From the NCBI RefSeq assembly GCF_020085105.1, contig NC_058053.1, positions 17,692,388 to 17,756,387 of the forward strand: DNA of 64,000 nucleotides, written 5' to 3'. This document shows positions 1 through 12,000 of the stretch, one piece after another (the first letter of the stretch is position 1; the number at the start of each line of letters is the position of its first letter). Under the pieces are notes generated by a model. The model saw nothing but the letters and a program-made list of their open reading frames with translations. It was not told the origin of the DNA and made no database searches. A program made the translations under genes and the position numbers. The DNA comes from Siniperca chuatsi. Its lineage: Eukaryota; Chordata; Actinopteri; Centrarchiformes; Sinipercidae.

Positions 1-1685
1 GTCCCCTCATGGAGATTACAGCGGTAATGTATTTTATTTTCAGTAATCTGCTATAAGAAAGAATACACATAGGTTTATGTATGTTCACAGTAGTTTATTT
101 GTTTGTGTTCAAGGTAACCTCTCCCTCTGTAATGCACGCAGCCTACCACGTGCACACTATTAAGCTGAAATTTTGTTGTTGTTGTTGGCCGAGGCTGGTC
201 ACACAAACCAACTGAAGACTGATTGTTGTGGGGGACATCACAACCATGGTTTAATGGCCACAGAGCGTACTAGCTTTTAAAACCACACACACAGCCACTA
301 ATGTAGTGGCAGCATCCCAGACAGCTTTCCGGAAGCATGCCATTTCCTGTGGAGCTACTGCAGGTCTCTGTCTGTAAGGCTGATGACTCCCTGGAGCAAC
401 TGGCTACTTTACGCTGCTCGTATTGACCTATCTACTGTTGCACAACCAACAACCCTGACAAACACACACACACACACTTCGTCACATGCACACATAAGCA
501 CTCACATACACATTCACACACCAGCTGACACGCAGAATGTAGACGATATTCACAGACAAGCTAGTTCATTGAGTTTGCATTATCTCGCTGTAATAGTGAT
601 TTGCATGGTTTTATCTTGACTGCATGTCAGTTTTCCATGTAGAGTCTATGCTCAGGTATTAACTTCTGTGTTTGACTTTTTCAACATACAGAGGCGCAAG
701 TACTACAATTTTCCTCTCCTCTTGATCAGTCGTTTGACAGTGAGTAGTAAAATAATAGAGATAGACAGAGAGACTAAATGACCTGCAACTTACTTTCTAT
801 TTCTTCTTTACGATTTAAATGAGATAAATTAGAGTTTTTAATTAAACTGTAGGAGCAAGTCGAGGGAGAACAGGAGCATTGAAAAGAACAGTGACAGATG
901 AGATGTGGTTTACCGAGAATATGTCCCTTTGCTCCCTAGGATTTTACTCTCTCATTAGCCTTCTAGCTTCTACATATGCTGCAGGGACAAATCTGCCTGA
1001 TGGAAGAGATCTACGTTGAGGCTATTATTCATTCCGTCCGTCAGTCAACATGTATATTTCTCTACAACCCTATCCCTTCTTTCCAGCCGTTCTCGCCCGC
1101 CCCTTTTTGGCTCACTCCATCTTTACTGCTCACATACTTAAGATTTAACCCAGCACATGCACACAAATCTAAAAGCCAACCCCTCCTCCCATCCAAACAC
1201 ATACCACTAGCCATAGTAGACAATTAGACCTATTTCTCAGCATTAATTACCATTTTAATTAGCAAGGCTGTGAGGATGAATATCCTATCATGGTGTTATT
1301 TTTTCCCTCCCAGTTCCAGGGACTGTTTCAACATGTTGGTCTAATTGCTATTGCTGGGGGTGGGGACTGGGAGCCAAGCACAGAAAAACAATAACAATGC
1401 TAATGCTGGAGGCAATGCTAGGTTAGGCCTACACCCAATTCTTGATGCACTCTTTCTCAATAGTGAGCAGGGCTTTAAAAACAAGACTGACATGGGAAAT
1501 GAAAGAGAATCAAGATATCCCTTTCCTTCCCACTTTTCTAGTGAGGGTTTTCTTAATGAAAGAGGCAGAAAACTGAATTGAAACATCTGCTCTGGCGAGT
1601 GCCTATTCAAATGAAAAATGAAAAGCTAGTGCTTGTTTGTGATGTGACGGGGAGGAGAGAGGGAGAAGAACGGAAACAGAGGCAA
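1..1685. other. Intergenic sequence downstream of irs2
   Basis: No coding exon, RNA gene or known mobile element is recognisable here. There is a CA-rich stretch near 464-512. The short open frames have no collagen, kinase, transporter or other familiar motif and no splice-site context. The stretch lies 3' of the inferred irs2 polyadenylation site. Confidence 0.5.
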
Positions 1686-1707
1686 ATGGCTTTCTTAAAT
1701 AACATCA

Positions 1708-1713
1708 TTTATT
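1708..1713 (-). promoter_or_regulatory. irs2: Candidate polyadenylation signal of irs2
   Basis: The plus strand reads TTTATT, which is AATAAA on the irs2 sense strand. The sequence beyond it stops looking like an AT-rich 3' UTR. It is the most distal good hexamer before the featureless 1-1.6 kb region, so cleavage would fall near 1685-1695. Confidence 0.5.
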
Positions 1714-4167
1714 GCATGTGTCTATAAAGAATCAATACAATCTAAAGCAATGAACTAAGTTTAAATTATCATCTCTTAGTAGCATCACAATATGCAAGAT
1801 ATGAAATATTTACAATGAAAGACACAGCAAGATAAGCCAGGGCCCATATCGTAACCTTTAGATGCTGAATAAAAATGTGAAACATTATCCAAATGCAAAA
1901 CACTGCTCAAAACATCAAGAGGCTCGATTAGCAAAAACACACAGAAAAAAGTTTTCATTTCAAATTTGGAGGAAAAAAAAAACGTACAAACAGCAAAAAT
2001 CTGATTTTAAGGTTTAACAAACATTATTAACAGTATTTATACATTTGGTACGTCTTTGTAAACTAATTTTCAAAAGTGTAAATATTGCATATATGCCATT
2101 TGTATTGTACCTAAGTAACAAGAATTAATTATGTCAAGTATTAATGATTTCTCTTAAAATCGTTTTTCAGAATTACAGCATTAGAAAATGTCCTCATAGT
2201 GGCAACCATTTCACAAGACTATACCGTGACAGTAAAAAAAAAATCAAAGCCAAACCATACTGTTTAGCATATAACTTAATTAGTGCTTTTGTTGTATCAG
2301 AAAGTTCACTCAAACACATACTATGTACAGTACAAACAACATAAGTTATTTAACTTAACATCTCTCAGAACTTCTCAGCATTCGCTTAAATGTTATTCTC
2401 TGTCACATCGCACTATTTACACCATATAGGCAAAGGTTAAGTACCAGTGAATTCAGATAAATAAAGAGATACTTCCCCTGGTTTGTATCTTTTATTCAGC
2501 TTGTATCTGTGTTGTAGTTTCCATTCAATATCTCTGCATGTTTCATTGTTGTTGTTGCAGTTGTTGTGGTGTTTGTTGGGTTGCGTGTTCCCAAGCTCGG
2601 AACACAGCATGTACTACATTCAACGTCTCTTGTGTTACAATCTAGAAAGTTTTGTAAGTGCAAGAACATGCAATAGCTCCCGCGTGTCCCGGTTGGCTCT
2701 CTCTTAGCTCAAAGTGGCAGGGGAGGCCGTGGATTCAAGCTATCGAGCGGCTCACTGACAAGCCAGTCAGACTGCGTCATGCATTCGCCACATTGCTCAG
2801 TGCTGCCCGCACCTGCCAGCCAACCATGTGGTGTGACAGAGCTTCGCAATGAGGCATCAGGTGAGAAAATGTAAGATTCTGAGCTGTGCAGATACTCTAT
2901 AAATAACTTCAAACATTCATGTTCCCGTCCCTTGTCGTGACAGGTGATAACTTGCTGCAGGATGTGTGCAGGACATCACAGGTGAACAGTGGGTGAGTAG
3001 GTAAAGTGTATAAAGGTGCTGAGACTTGGGCTCAGACAGGCCACAGATCTGGTGGTCAGGTCCAGTTGGACCTGGGTCATGCTGCAGTATTTGGATGTGT
3101 GACACCTGCATGCATGTGTGATGCAATGCAATGTCAAGTCTCTAAAGTCATCTGGGTATTACTTTAGTGTGTATTAATCCTCCATCTCAGGCATATTAAT
3201 GAATATATTACTCTGCATCTTTAATACATAATCTTGGCATAAATGCAATATGGGGAGAGAAGGAACTTAATCTCAGAGAGGCTGTCTCTCATTCGGCTCC
3301 GATGAACATTCAGTCTATAAGATGATCGGTTAAATCTTTGATATACTGCGTGTTTAGAGGTTCAAACAAAAAAAGGTCCATCAGACTGGGGCTGATAGCG
3401 AGAGTAAGGCTTTGGACTGGTGATTTTTAAAAAACATTCACCTTTGAAAATAAATATTTTATATATATTTCTACTGTGTGAATTGTTGTTGTTTCCAACC
3501 TGGTTTTTGCTGAGGTAGGTTTTTAAGCAAATGTTAACTTTGATTTTTAAATATGTTCATAAATGCCACCTCTTTTTGCAGTACAATCTGTATACAAATT
3601 CACACACACACTTCATTAAATGCATACATAATTCATACATGATAAATAAATAAATATATGTAATCTGTATGCATGAAAGTTTTTTTGCGTGTATGTGTGT
3701 GCACACTATGCTCTCCAGGTTTGGTTCACAGGTTTTCAGGTGAGAGTATCTGACAACTATTGGCTGAAGTCAAAAGAAAACCAGTTGAAAGTATATGAAT
3801 GGCAATAACAACAATAATAATCATTAACATAACAATATACTGCAGAATAGTTTTGCAGGCCTACGCACAGAGATAAATAGTTACCTATCTATAGTTAGAG
3901 TTAGAGTTAATAGTCTGTTTAAGTTCTTGTTATTTTTTTTAAGTAATCTAGTACAGCAGCAGCGATGGCGCCTGAATGTTTTGGTGCCTAGAAAAGCGGA
4001 GGGAAGATTTGGGTCAAGGGTCAAGTGTCCGTGTTGCCATGGTGATGGCCATCCCTGTGACCCCCAAAGGCAGCAAAGAGGTCAAAGGACATCGACTGCA
4101 GCGCATGGTCCAGCTGTCGCCGTGGCGACCTCATCACTTGGCTGCAGCGAAATCCTACGTTCACAAG

Positions 4168-4219
4168 AAAAGGAGGAGGAGGAGGAGGAGGAGGAGGAGG
4201 AGGAGGAGGAGGAGGGGGA
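4168..4219. repeat. (GGA)n/(TCC)n trinucleotide tract
   Basis: A run of GGA units on the plus strand reads as (UCC)n in irs2 mRNA. It starts about 15 nt after the inferred stop codon, at the very start of the 3' UTR. The polyproline, polyglutamate and polyarginine frames it creates are artefacts of the repeat. Confidence 0.9.
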
Positions 4220-4233
4220 GGACCCATCAGCCT

Positions 4234-5931
4234 TCATTCTGAAAGAAGAAAAAAAAACAAGAGTGACTTTCTTGTCATGTGATTTACAGACATGTAGTTG
4301 AATCTAACTGAATGAGATTTCATTGTCAATACTCCCTTCAGAAACTTAAGTGTGTGTACATACAGTATATGTGATTTATTACGTAGGACAGCGCAAAAGC
4401 GGAGAGGGGGAGGTCAAACGGATACCCCCACTCTGTTACCAAGTAAGGAGTATGTGCTCTTCAAGTGGCCTGCCTTTGTGTGTGCATGTGTGTGTGTGTG
4501 TATTCCTCAGCTACCAGACTCTGAAGTGGCAGGTGCTTTCACGGCAGGGGAAAAACAGAGTGGCATTTAGCACTGTGCAGCTGACACGGGGCAGTCTCCA
4601 ATGACGGCAAAAAAAACCCAGCAACAACACTCCCACTCAAACACACACCCAGGTATTCTTGATTGCATACCTACTGAAGTCAAATAAACAATAAATGTTC
4701 ACATTCATTCCCACACACCACAGCTGTGTATTTTCACACACTATAAACCCTGAGTCTTCAAGAGTGTCACTTTTCTCCCAGTGGAAAGCTGTGTTGACCC
4801 TTGCCCCGGTGTACTTGTTTGTGAGGTTTCATTTGCATGCAGAGCTATCAAATGGGAGCGGAAGTCTTGGCTGACACACATATACACACAAACACACACA
4901 GCCCCTCTCGGCGGCTGCATTTCTTTCCTCATTCGCTGTCTCCTCTCCCTCTTCCCCAGCCATGAACAAGAGCTGTTTTCACAAAGCTGGATGTGATCGT
5001 CATTCTCTAAAACAAACCTTTCATTCAGAGTCCTCACTGTTACCCCCTGCTCAACTACTCCCACCATAAACACACATACACACGTTTGTTCTCTCTCTTT
5101 GACCTATACATAGAAGCTGTAAATGGAAATCAGAGGCAAATGTCAAATCTAAAGCTTTATACACACTTGACACAACACTTACTGATGTCCAAAACATCAG
5201 AGATGGAAAGAAACACATTGAAGAGGCTGGTGCACTTCCACAGATGCTCAGGGAGATGCAAAAATATGAAACGACAGAGTTAATATAAAAAATAAAATCA
5301 CTGATTTCCCTCCTAAGGCCACCTGTGCTGGCTGGGCTCTGTCTCTTCATTGCCATGGGGGTCAGAGACAGGAGAAAATAGAAACACTGGGGTGGGAAGT
5401 GGTGGAAAAACCACAGTAACAGAATCAACCTGACAGAGAGGAACGGGAATGCAGTGAGATCATGGGACCAACGGTCCATAACAATCTGTGTGTGTGTGAG
5501 TGTGTGTGTTTCTGGAGAGGCTGGGCCAGTCAGTGGCCTGTAGAGACAGACACTTGGGTGAGAATGACTGAGATCTGCCGGGAATGAGAGTTGAATCACT
5601 AACAGCTCCGATTAGCAACTAGGTGTAGCCACGCACATGAACACTCAAAAACATTATTATTATTGTATGAACACTGTAGCAATAGGACAGTGTGGCGTAT
5701 AGGGACTCGCCACACACACTGCTATTCAAACACATGCTGATTGGAGAAAAGTGTGGGTGGGCAGAGAGATGGGGGGGTGGGGGTGGGGGGGGTGTTATTG
5801 AGAGAAGGGGACAGAGGTCCAGCGGGGGAATGAACCCAATGGCTCTTACCCCTCCTCTTTTTCAAGCACATACATACATCCTGAACCCCCAACCCCCCCC
5901 CCAACAACCCACGTCTGTGCCCCCTGTCCCA

Positions 5932-5962
<31 letters not shown>

Positions 5963-6025
5963 AGCTCTGTTCATTATTTATTTAGTTCTCACAGGCTAAA
6001 TTTAGCCGTGCTCCATTCAGGGCTA

Positions 6026-6074
<49 letters not shown>

Positions 6075-9000
6075 CATGTATTAGCAGGCTCCTCTCTGGT
6101 GCTTCAGAAGCAGAGTAAACATGTCCCCATGTCTGTTGTTGCATCGCCTGCTTGAGTAGCTCTGTGTTGCCGCAGAGCTAAATGAATGAGCTTTTAGCTT
6201 AACTGCTCCAAGTGTATTTCTGCACAGAAAGAAAGGAAGACGGTTACCAACTGCTTTTTATAATAGGTACGCTAGAAAAAGAGCTTCTGCAAACAACAAG
6301 ACTGATGTTAGGAGCAGGTTTCCTCCTACAGATAGGGAGAGATCAGCAGGCTCAGATCTGCACTGTTTACATTTCTGCCCTGCTGGCTCCTCCCTGATCT
6401 ACAGCAGTGCTCCACCAAACAAACACTGACTGACTCTTCACCTCTGACCTCCCACACCTCGGTCCGACCAACAAAACAAAAACAACAACCGCTGTTACCA
6501 CTGTTATCCTGCTGACTCATTATTACACAGTGTTGGGCAAGCTACTTGGAAAGTGTTGTGAGTTAAGCTACCAGTTACTCTACATTAAATGAAGCTTCAC
6601 TACACTGAAGCTACTACATTTTTTTTTTTACATTGAACCAACATCATTCCAAGGCAATGCTATCTCAGTGATCAATAACCTGTGCTCTCTGCTCTCCCTG
6701 CTACAAAACCAACCAGGCTTAATTTTATTAATTTTCTGCCAATAGAAAGTGAAAGAATTGTAGCTAGCTAGTGATTAGCTGTTGACAAGTTGCTGGCATC
6801 ACAATTCACTGCGATAGTTGTGAACTCAAGCTCACGTGTCTGTATTTCCCTGCAGCAGAGACGTCGTAGACATCAGCCCAAGGATTGGTGCATGATGTCA
6901 CCTCTGTCGGCTACACATACACGTATGACGGCGGCATCACATACTGATCCTTAGCAGTTTTATTGCAGACCGCTAAGCGCTTGAGCTTCAGAAATGCTTG
7001 GGGAACTGTAACAGTAGCTTGTGTGGGGGCTACCGCACTACTTGATCAATAAAACAGCTAAGCTACTGAAAAGCTATTTGATTCTGAAAACAGCGACACT
7101 ACCACCAAGCTACTGAGAAATGTAGTTAAACTAGTAACGCCGCTACTTGTAGCGCCAATACTGCCCAACACTATTACATATATTCCAGGTAACACATGTA
7201 GTTATTTTCTTCAATCTTATACAATTTTAAAATCTTTTTGCAACAATTGTGTGGCATTTCACTCCTGCTCAACCTGCTAAAGCATCAAGGGCTACAACTA
7301 ATAATTATTTTCTTTTCTTTTTCTTTTTGATTAATCGATTAAGCATTTAGTCTATAAAATGTCAAAACATTGTGAAAGAAGCCAAGTGCAGTTTTCCAAT
7401 GCCAAAGCTGACAAATTAAAATGCCTTGTTTACAGTATAAAACACAAATATTTTCAATTTACTATCGCATATGACAAAGAAAAGCAAATTCTCACAGCTG
7501 AGAGCCTGGAACTAAGTAATGTTTGGCTACTTTTGCTTAAAAATTGACTTAAACGATTCATTGTTTGTCAAAATAGTTGCAAATTAATTTTCTGTCGACT
7601 ATTTGATTCATCGACTAACTGTTTCAGCTATAAAAGGATCATAAGTAACAGCTTGATGATTTTTGCAGGCTACCAAACATGGTCAGATTCCACAAGATAC
7701 AACAATTATCACCACAAGCAAAATCCAGATTAAATCAAGAAGCCATTGCTACATAATTATATGATTAACTATATAATACACCTCTATTGAGAAGCATTAA
7801 CACAGCATTGGGGTCCAGAGAGATTCAGAAGAGTTTATGATGAGCTGGACTGTTCAGGAATGAAAAACTTCTAATCGGCCAGAAGCCAGTAGACTGAGCT
7901 TACCTGGTGTGTGTATGTGTTGTGTACTTTATCTAAGTAAGAATTATATGGCATGTGTACTCATGTCACACACAGAAGCTCTATCTCTTCTTCTACCTCT
8001 AGACAAAACAAGCTACTCAGCGATGTCTAATCCTGAAGTTAATGTAATCCTTCTTACCTCCAAGCAAAATTGAGGATGTAGTAGGTGGACTTTGTTTTTA
8101 TCTAGTGCTGGAACATCCTGTCCTATTTTACTCAAAGAGTTATGTATCAGACGGCCAGGAGCACTGTGTATGTGCGTCTGAAAGGGAGGGGTGCACAGGA
8201 CAGGTGAGGACAAAGACTGTATGTTCCTCAAAAAACTGTATGTAATCAAATAATCAAGTGGAGGCATTGTCTGGTAGTTAAATGTTCTAGGCTTAAAATA
8301 GACTGAGTATATTAGTTAACTAGAAAAGTGCACTTTCTACAGCATATGATGTTACGTGCACAAACTCACAGCATTCATGAGTTATGCTGAATAAATATAA
8401 ATATCAAACCTGAAAGACAAATATGTGAATTCACCTCCCTCTGGCATTAAAAAGGTTATTGTTTAGCAGACGGCTCTTGATTCTCAGATGTCAAACTTTC
8501 CCATCAGCTCATGAACACACCAACAACAAAAGACACTTTTAGAGCTGCATCTATTATTAATATATATTATATATTATTATATTATTTTCATTTTCGATTA
8601 ATCTGATGAATATTTTCTCGATTAATCGACTAATTGTTTTGTATACAAACTAGTGAAAAATACCTGTTATAATTTACCAGAACCCAAAAGGCTGACCAAA
8701 ACAACACAATGATATAAACCAACAACAAGCAACATATCCTCACATTTGTGGAGCTGGAACAAGAGAAAGTTTGGCATTTTTGCTTGAAAAATTACTGAAA
8801 TGATAAATCCATTATCAAAATTGCTGCTGATCAATTTTCTGTTGATCGACTAATCCAACTACTTGCTGCAGCTTTACATTTCGAATGAATCCTTCAAACC
8901 AGTTGGCCATTAGTTGTCTGTTATTGTTGTTTGCAGTGTGAGATAAACCCAGCAGCAAGAGGAGTAAGAGCCTTGTTAGAGGCACTGATCAGATATGATT

Positions 9001-12000
9001 AGCTAATTGCTTAATGCAGCGTTAGACAATCCTCTATGGCCTCTCGTGTGAAAAGCCAATCAGAGACAGTCCACTGAGGTCAGATAACAACAGAAAAACA
9101 CAAGGCTCAAACGCACCGGTGTGGAGAAGGTGTGTGTGTGTGTGGGGATCACATGATTTCTGAAAAACAGAAACCAATGATGCCTGGAGAGATGAAGAGG
9201 AGAAACGATGGAAGGGTTTTAGGTTGGTATATGGCTTCTTGAAACTGCCTCGCCACACCCCCCACCTTCTCCCTGTTGTTGTTGTGGCAGATGGTGGCCA
9301 GTCATTAGCGTATTGTCACTCTCCTCTGACAGGCCAGATAACCAGTGAGCACTGCTTGGCGGGGCAGGTGCAAAACCCCTGACAACCCCACCACCACCAC
9401 CACCACCACCACCACCACCACCACCATCTGCTGATGGCTGTGTATATGTACTCACACAGGAGAGGAAGACACACAGACAAAGTGGAAATGGGGGGGGGGC
9501 ATGTTTGGTGGGGGCAGGCTGGCACCACAAATGAAAGGCAATGAGAGTGTGAGTCAGTTTTCTCCTCTGTCTGCACCCATACAAGACTGCTTTTCAGCCA
9601 GAGAGAGAAACATTAGATAAACAAGGACAGACGTGGGAAAAGAAGATGACAGGAGGCTGATAAAGAAGCGTTTATGGAGAAAAGAGAAGTGGCAGGAGAG
9701 GTGTACTCTAAAAGGAGAGGTAAGCGCCAAACAATGAGAGTAACAAGTTGTAAAAATAGTACACACACCTCCCTGTTTTGTTTCCGCCACAGATATGGTG
9801 GCGGTGTGGATTTCTGGCAATAGACTCTCCCAGAGCTAAGAGTCTCTAACACACAGTGCTAGTTCAAAGGTCAAGATACTGACAATGTCTGCAGGGCCAG
9901 AAGGCGTGCACTGAAAGCTAAACAGCCCCCTCCTCAGCTCCATCACCTACCCTCTCTCTGCACATCATGTCAGGGCCAAAACTCAAACAACAACAGTGTA
10001 ACCTATCAACTAACGGACTCAACCATTCCTCACTGAGCCACGTGAAACCTCTATATACTGAGAGCCAGGATATTTGCATGTTTGTTGAGCTGAGGAGCAA
10101 TGTCTGCCTGCCGCTCCATCTACCCCTTACACTGCAATAACTTCAGATTCCAATTGCGGACAGGTGATCTGATTTCCTGATCTAGCAGTTTCAAATTGAT
10201 GTACTGCAGGGAATGCAAACTATGTTTCACTCAGTGATAACAAGAGAATGTGATAGAGCCTGTCATCTTGTAGTAAACAGCCTTGCCCTCTTTTTCTCCT
10301 TCACACACACACAAGCAACAGAAGAGTTTTTGTATTTTGATGAGAGTATTGATGACTTACCAAACTGGTCACATCCCTGATCAGAGCTGAGTCATTCACT
10401 ATTATGTACAAGGATATTTGTTTGTGAGGAAAGGCTTATATAACCAAGATACAGTAGCAAAGGCAAACTCTTGACACTGATCTCTATCTCTTTCTGCGTT
10501 TCTTCTCTTCCTTTTCTGGTTATTCCTCCCCCTCATTCTCTCTCCCTCCCTTCAGCCAAGAGCTCAACTGTCTATTTTGTTGGACATGAAAAACAAAACA
10601 AGTCATCCATCCTTCACCATTGTTCCTCCACCTCCCTCTTTCCTCCACCCCTGCTATCACAGACTTGGACAAACGTCTCCACTAAAGTACAAAATTCAAT
10701 ATTTGGGCCCTGTCCTCTGAAATACAAAAGCACCAGGACACAATGAAGTGATGTAACAGTGGGAGGTTCACAATAGGTGTGAGATTGCACATGACTGGTA
10801 AAAGTCATGTGTACGTACAAAACATTAGCGAGTGCCCGCTCCTGTGTAAAACTGTTTCATTGCTGTATTTGTGAAGTTGCTCACAGTAAAAAAAAAAAAA
10901 AAAAAGAGTCAATCCCACCAGGTTGGAAAAACAAGTGAGCATTCACCTCTCCCAGCAACCTTTGCACACTGCCTGCATTCCAGTCCTGAAACCCAGTACC
11001 TGACAAGTGATAAACAACTGACTCACTTGTTTTTCTGGGGAACCCGATGACTTGCACCAAGCCCCACACTGACTGCGCTCACAGCATGAGAGCCAGCGGA
11101 GACAGAGACAAAGAGAGACAACTTGGTTGTGAAACCACAAACAGCAATTAAACTCTTGTATTTCACCATCAGGAACACTGACTCAAGCTGATCCCGACAC
11201 TGTGTATTTTCTTTTCAAACAACAGCAACTTTCAACATGCTCCTGCTAGGTCATCCATCCCTGTAAATAACCCCTGCCATTTAGAGATGCGTGAAAAGCC
11301 ATTGATGCAACGGTGAACAAAATGAGGTGAAAGGTAATATTTTAATGACACTTGTTCCTTCCCACAAAGATACGCAGTTATAAGGATTTGATAACTTATT
11401 CACACACACACACACACACACACACCAGCCGTATAAAAGCTACTTTACACAGTGTTATAAAATGAACTATAAACATGTTTGAGTTTGTTTGGGGGGTTTT
11501 TTGCCTGTTCTAGCTACTTCCACATGAGCATCATGTGTAGTGCTGCATGAATCACTGGACCAGACTAGTTTTTACTGACGTGCTATAAAACTGCGTCACT
11601 GAGGGGGGACCAGAGCAGACCATTCACACAAACACACAACAGCAGCATCAAGCCAGTCAGAATAAAATATACCAAGTCCGGCCATAGTTTTCAAAATAAA
11701 ACGGTTGCAAAATATAATCAGTTTAAGTCAAGTGAATCCTGAATTGAACTACAGTTGTTGTATTTAAGGAGACCTACAGATAAGGAGTGCAAGAGGAGAA
11801 TATGGATATATCTGTGTTGCTTTGCACTGTTTTACTCAACTTTTTATTTTTAAGCTTTTATTCGGAAAGAAACGCTCGTTTTCCGGTGCTGTTCTATATG
11901 CAATTTGAAGGAGCTCAGAGACCTAGCAAACAGCCTTCCTCAGCATCGAACAGCCTTGAGATTTGTCGATGTGTCATGGGTGTAACGAGTAGGTGACTAA

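Larger units (their letters stand above)
1690..4233 (-). other. irs2: irs2 3' untranslated region (in exon 2)
   Basis: This is AT-rich, non-coding sequence that follows the inferred irs2 stop codon (4236-4234) and continues to an AATAAA hexamer on the minus strand at 1713-1708. A UTR of about 2.5 kb is reasonable for IRS2, whose mammalian mRNA also has a long 3' UTR in a separate last exon. It holds a let-7-type 8-mer (3511-3518 on +), a miR-101-type 8-mer (2326-2333), two Pumilio-type UGUAAAUA elements (1807-1814 and 2414-2421 on +) and several AUUUA motifs. It opens with a (TCC)n tract. The boundaries are inferred from splice and poly(A) signals only; an earlier poly(A) site, for example near 2490, is possible. 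Confidence 0.6.

Noticed and set aside
4021..4301. Poly-Pro, poly-Glu and poly-Arg open frames
   Set aside because: All are translations of the GGA/TCC repeat in different frames.
9219..9584. Poly-Gly/poly-Trp open frames
   Set aside because: They are produced by the CCA trinucleotide repeat at 9385-9426 and share no similarity to any protein I know.
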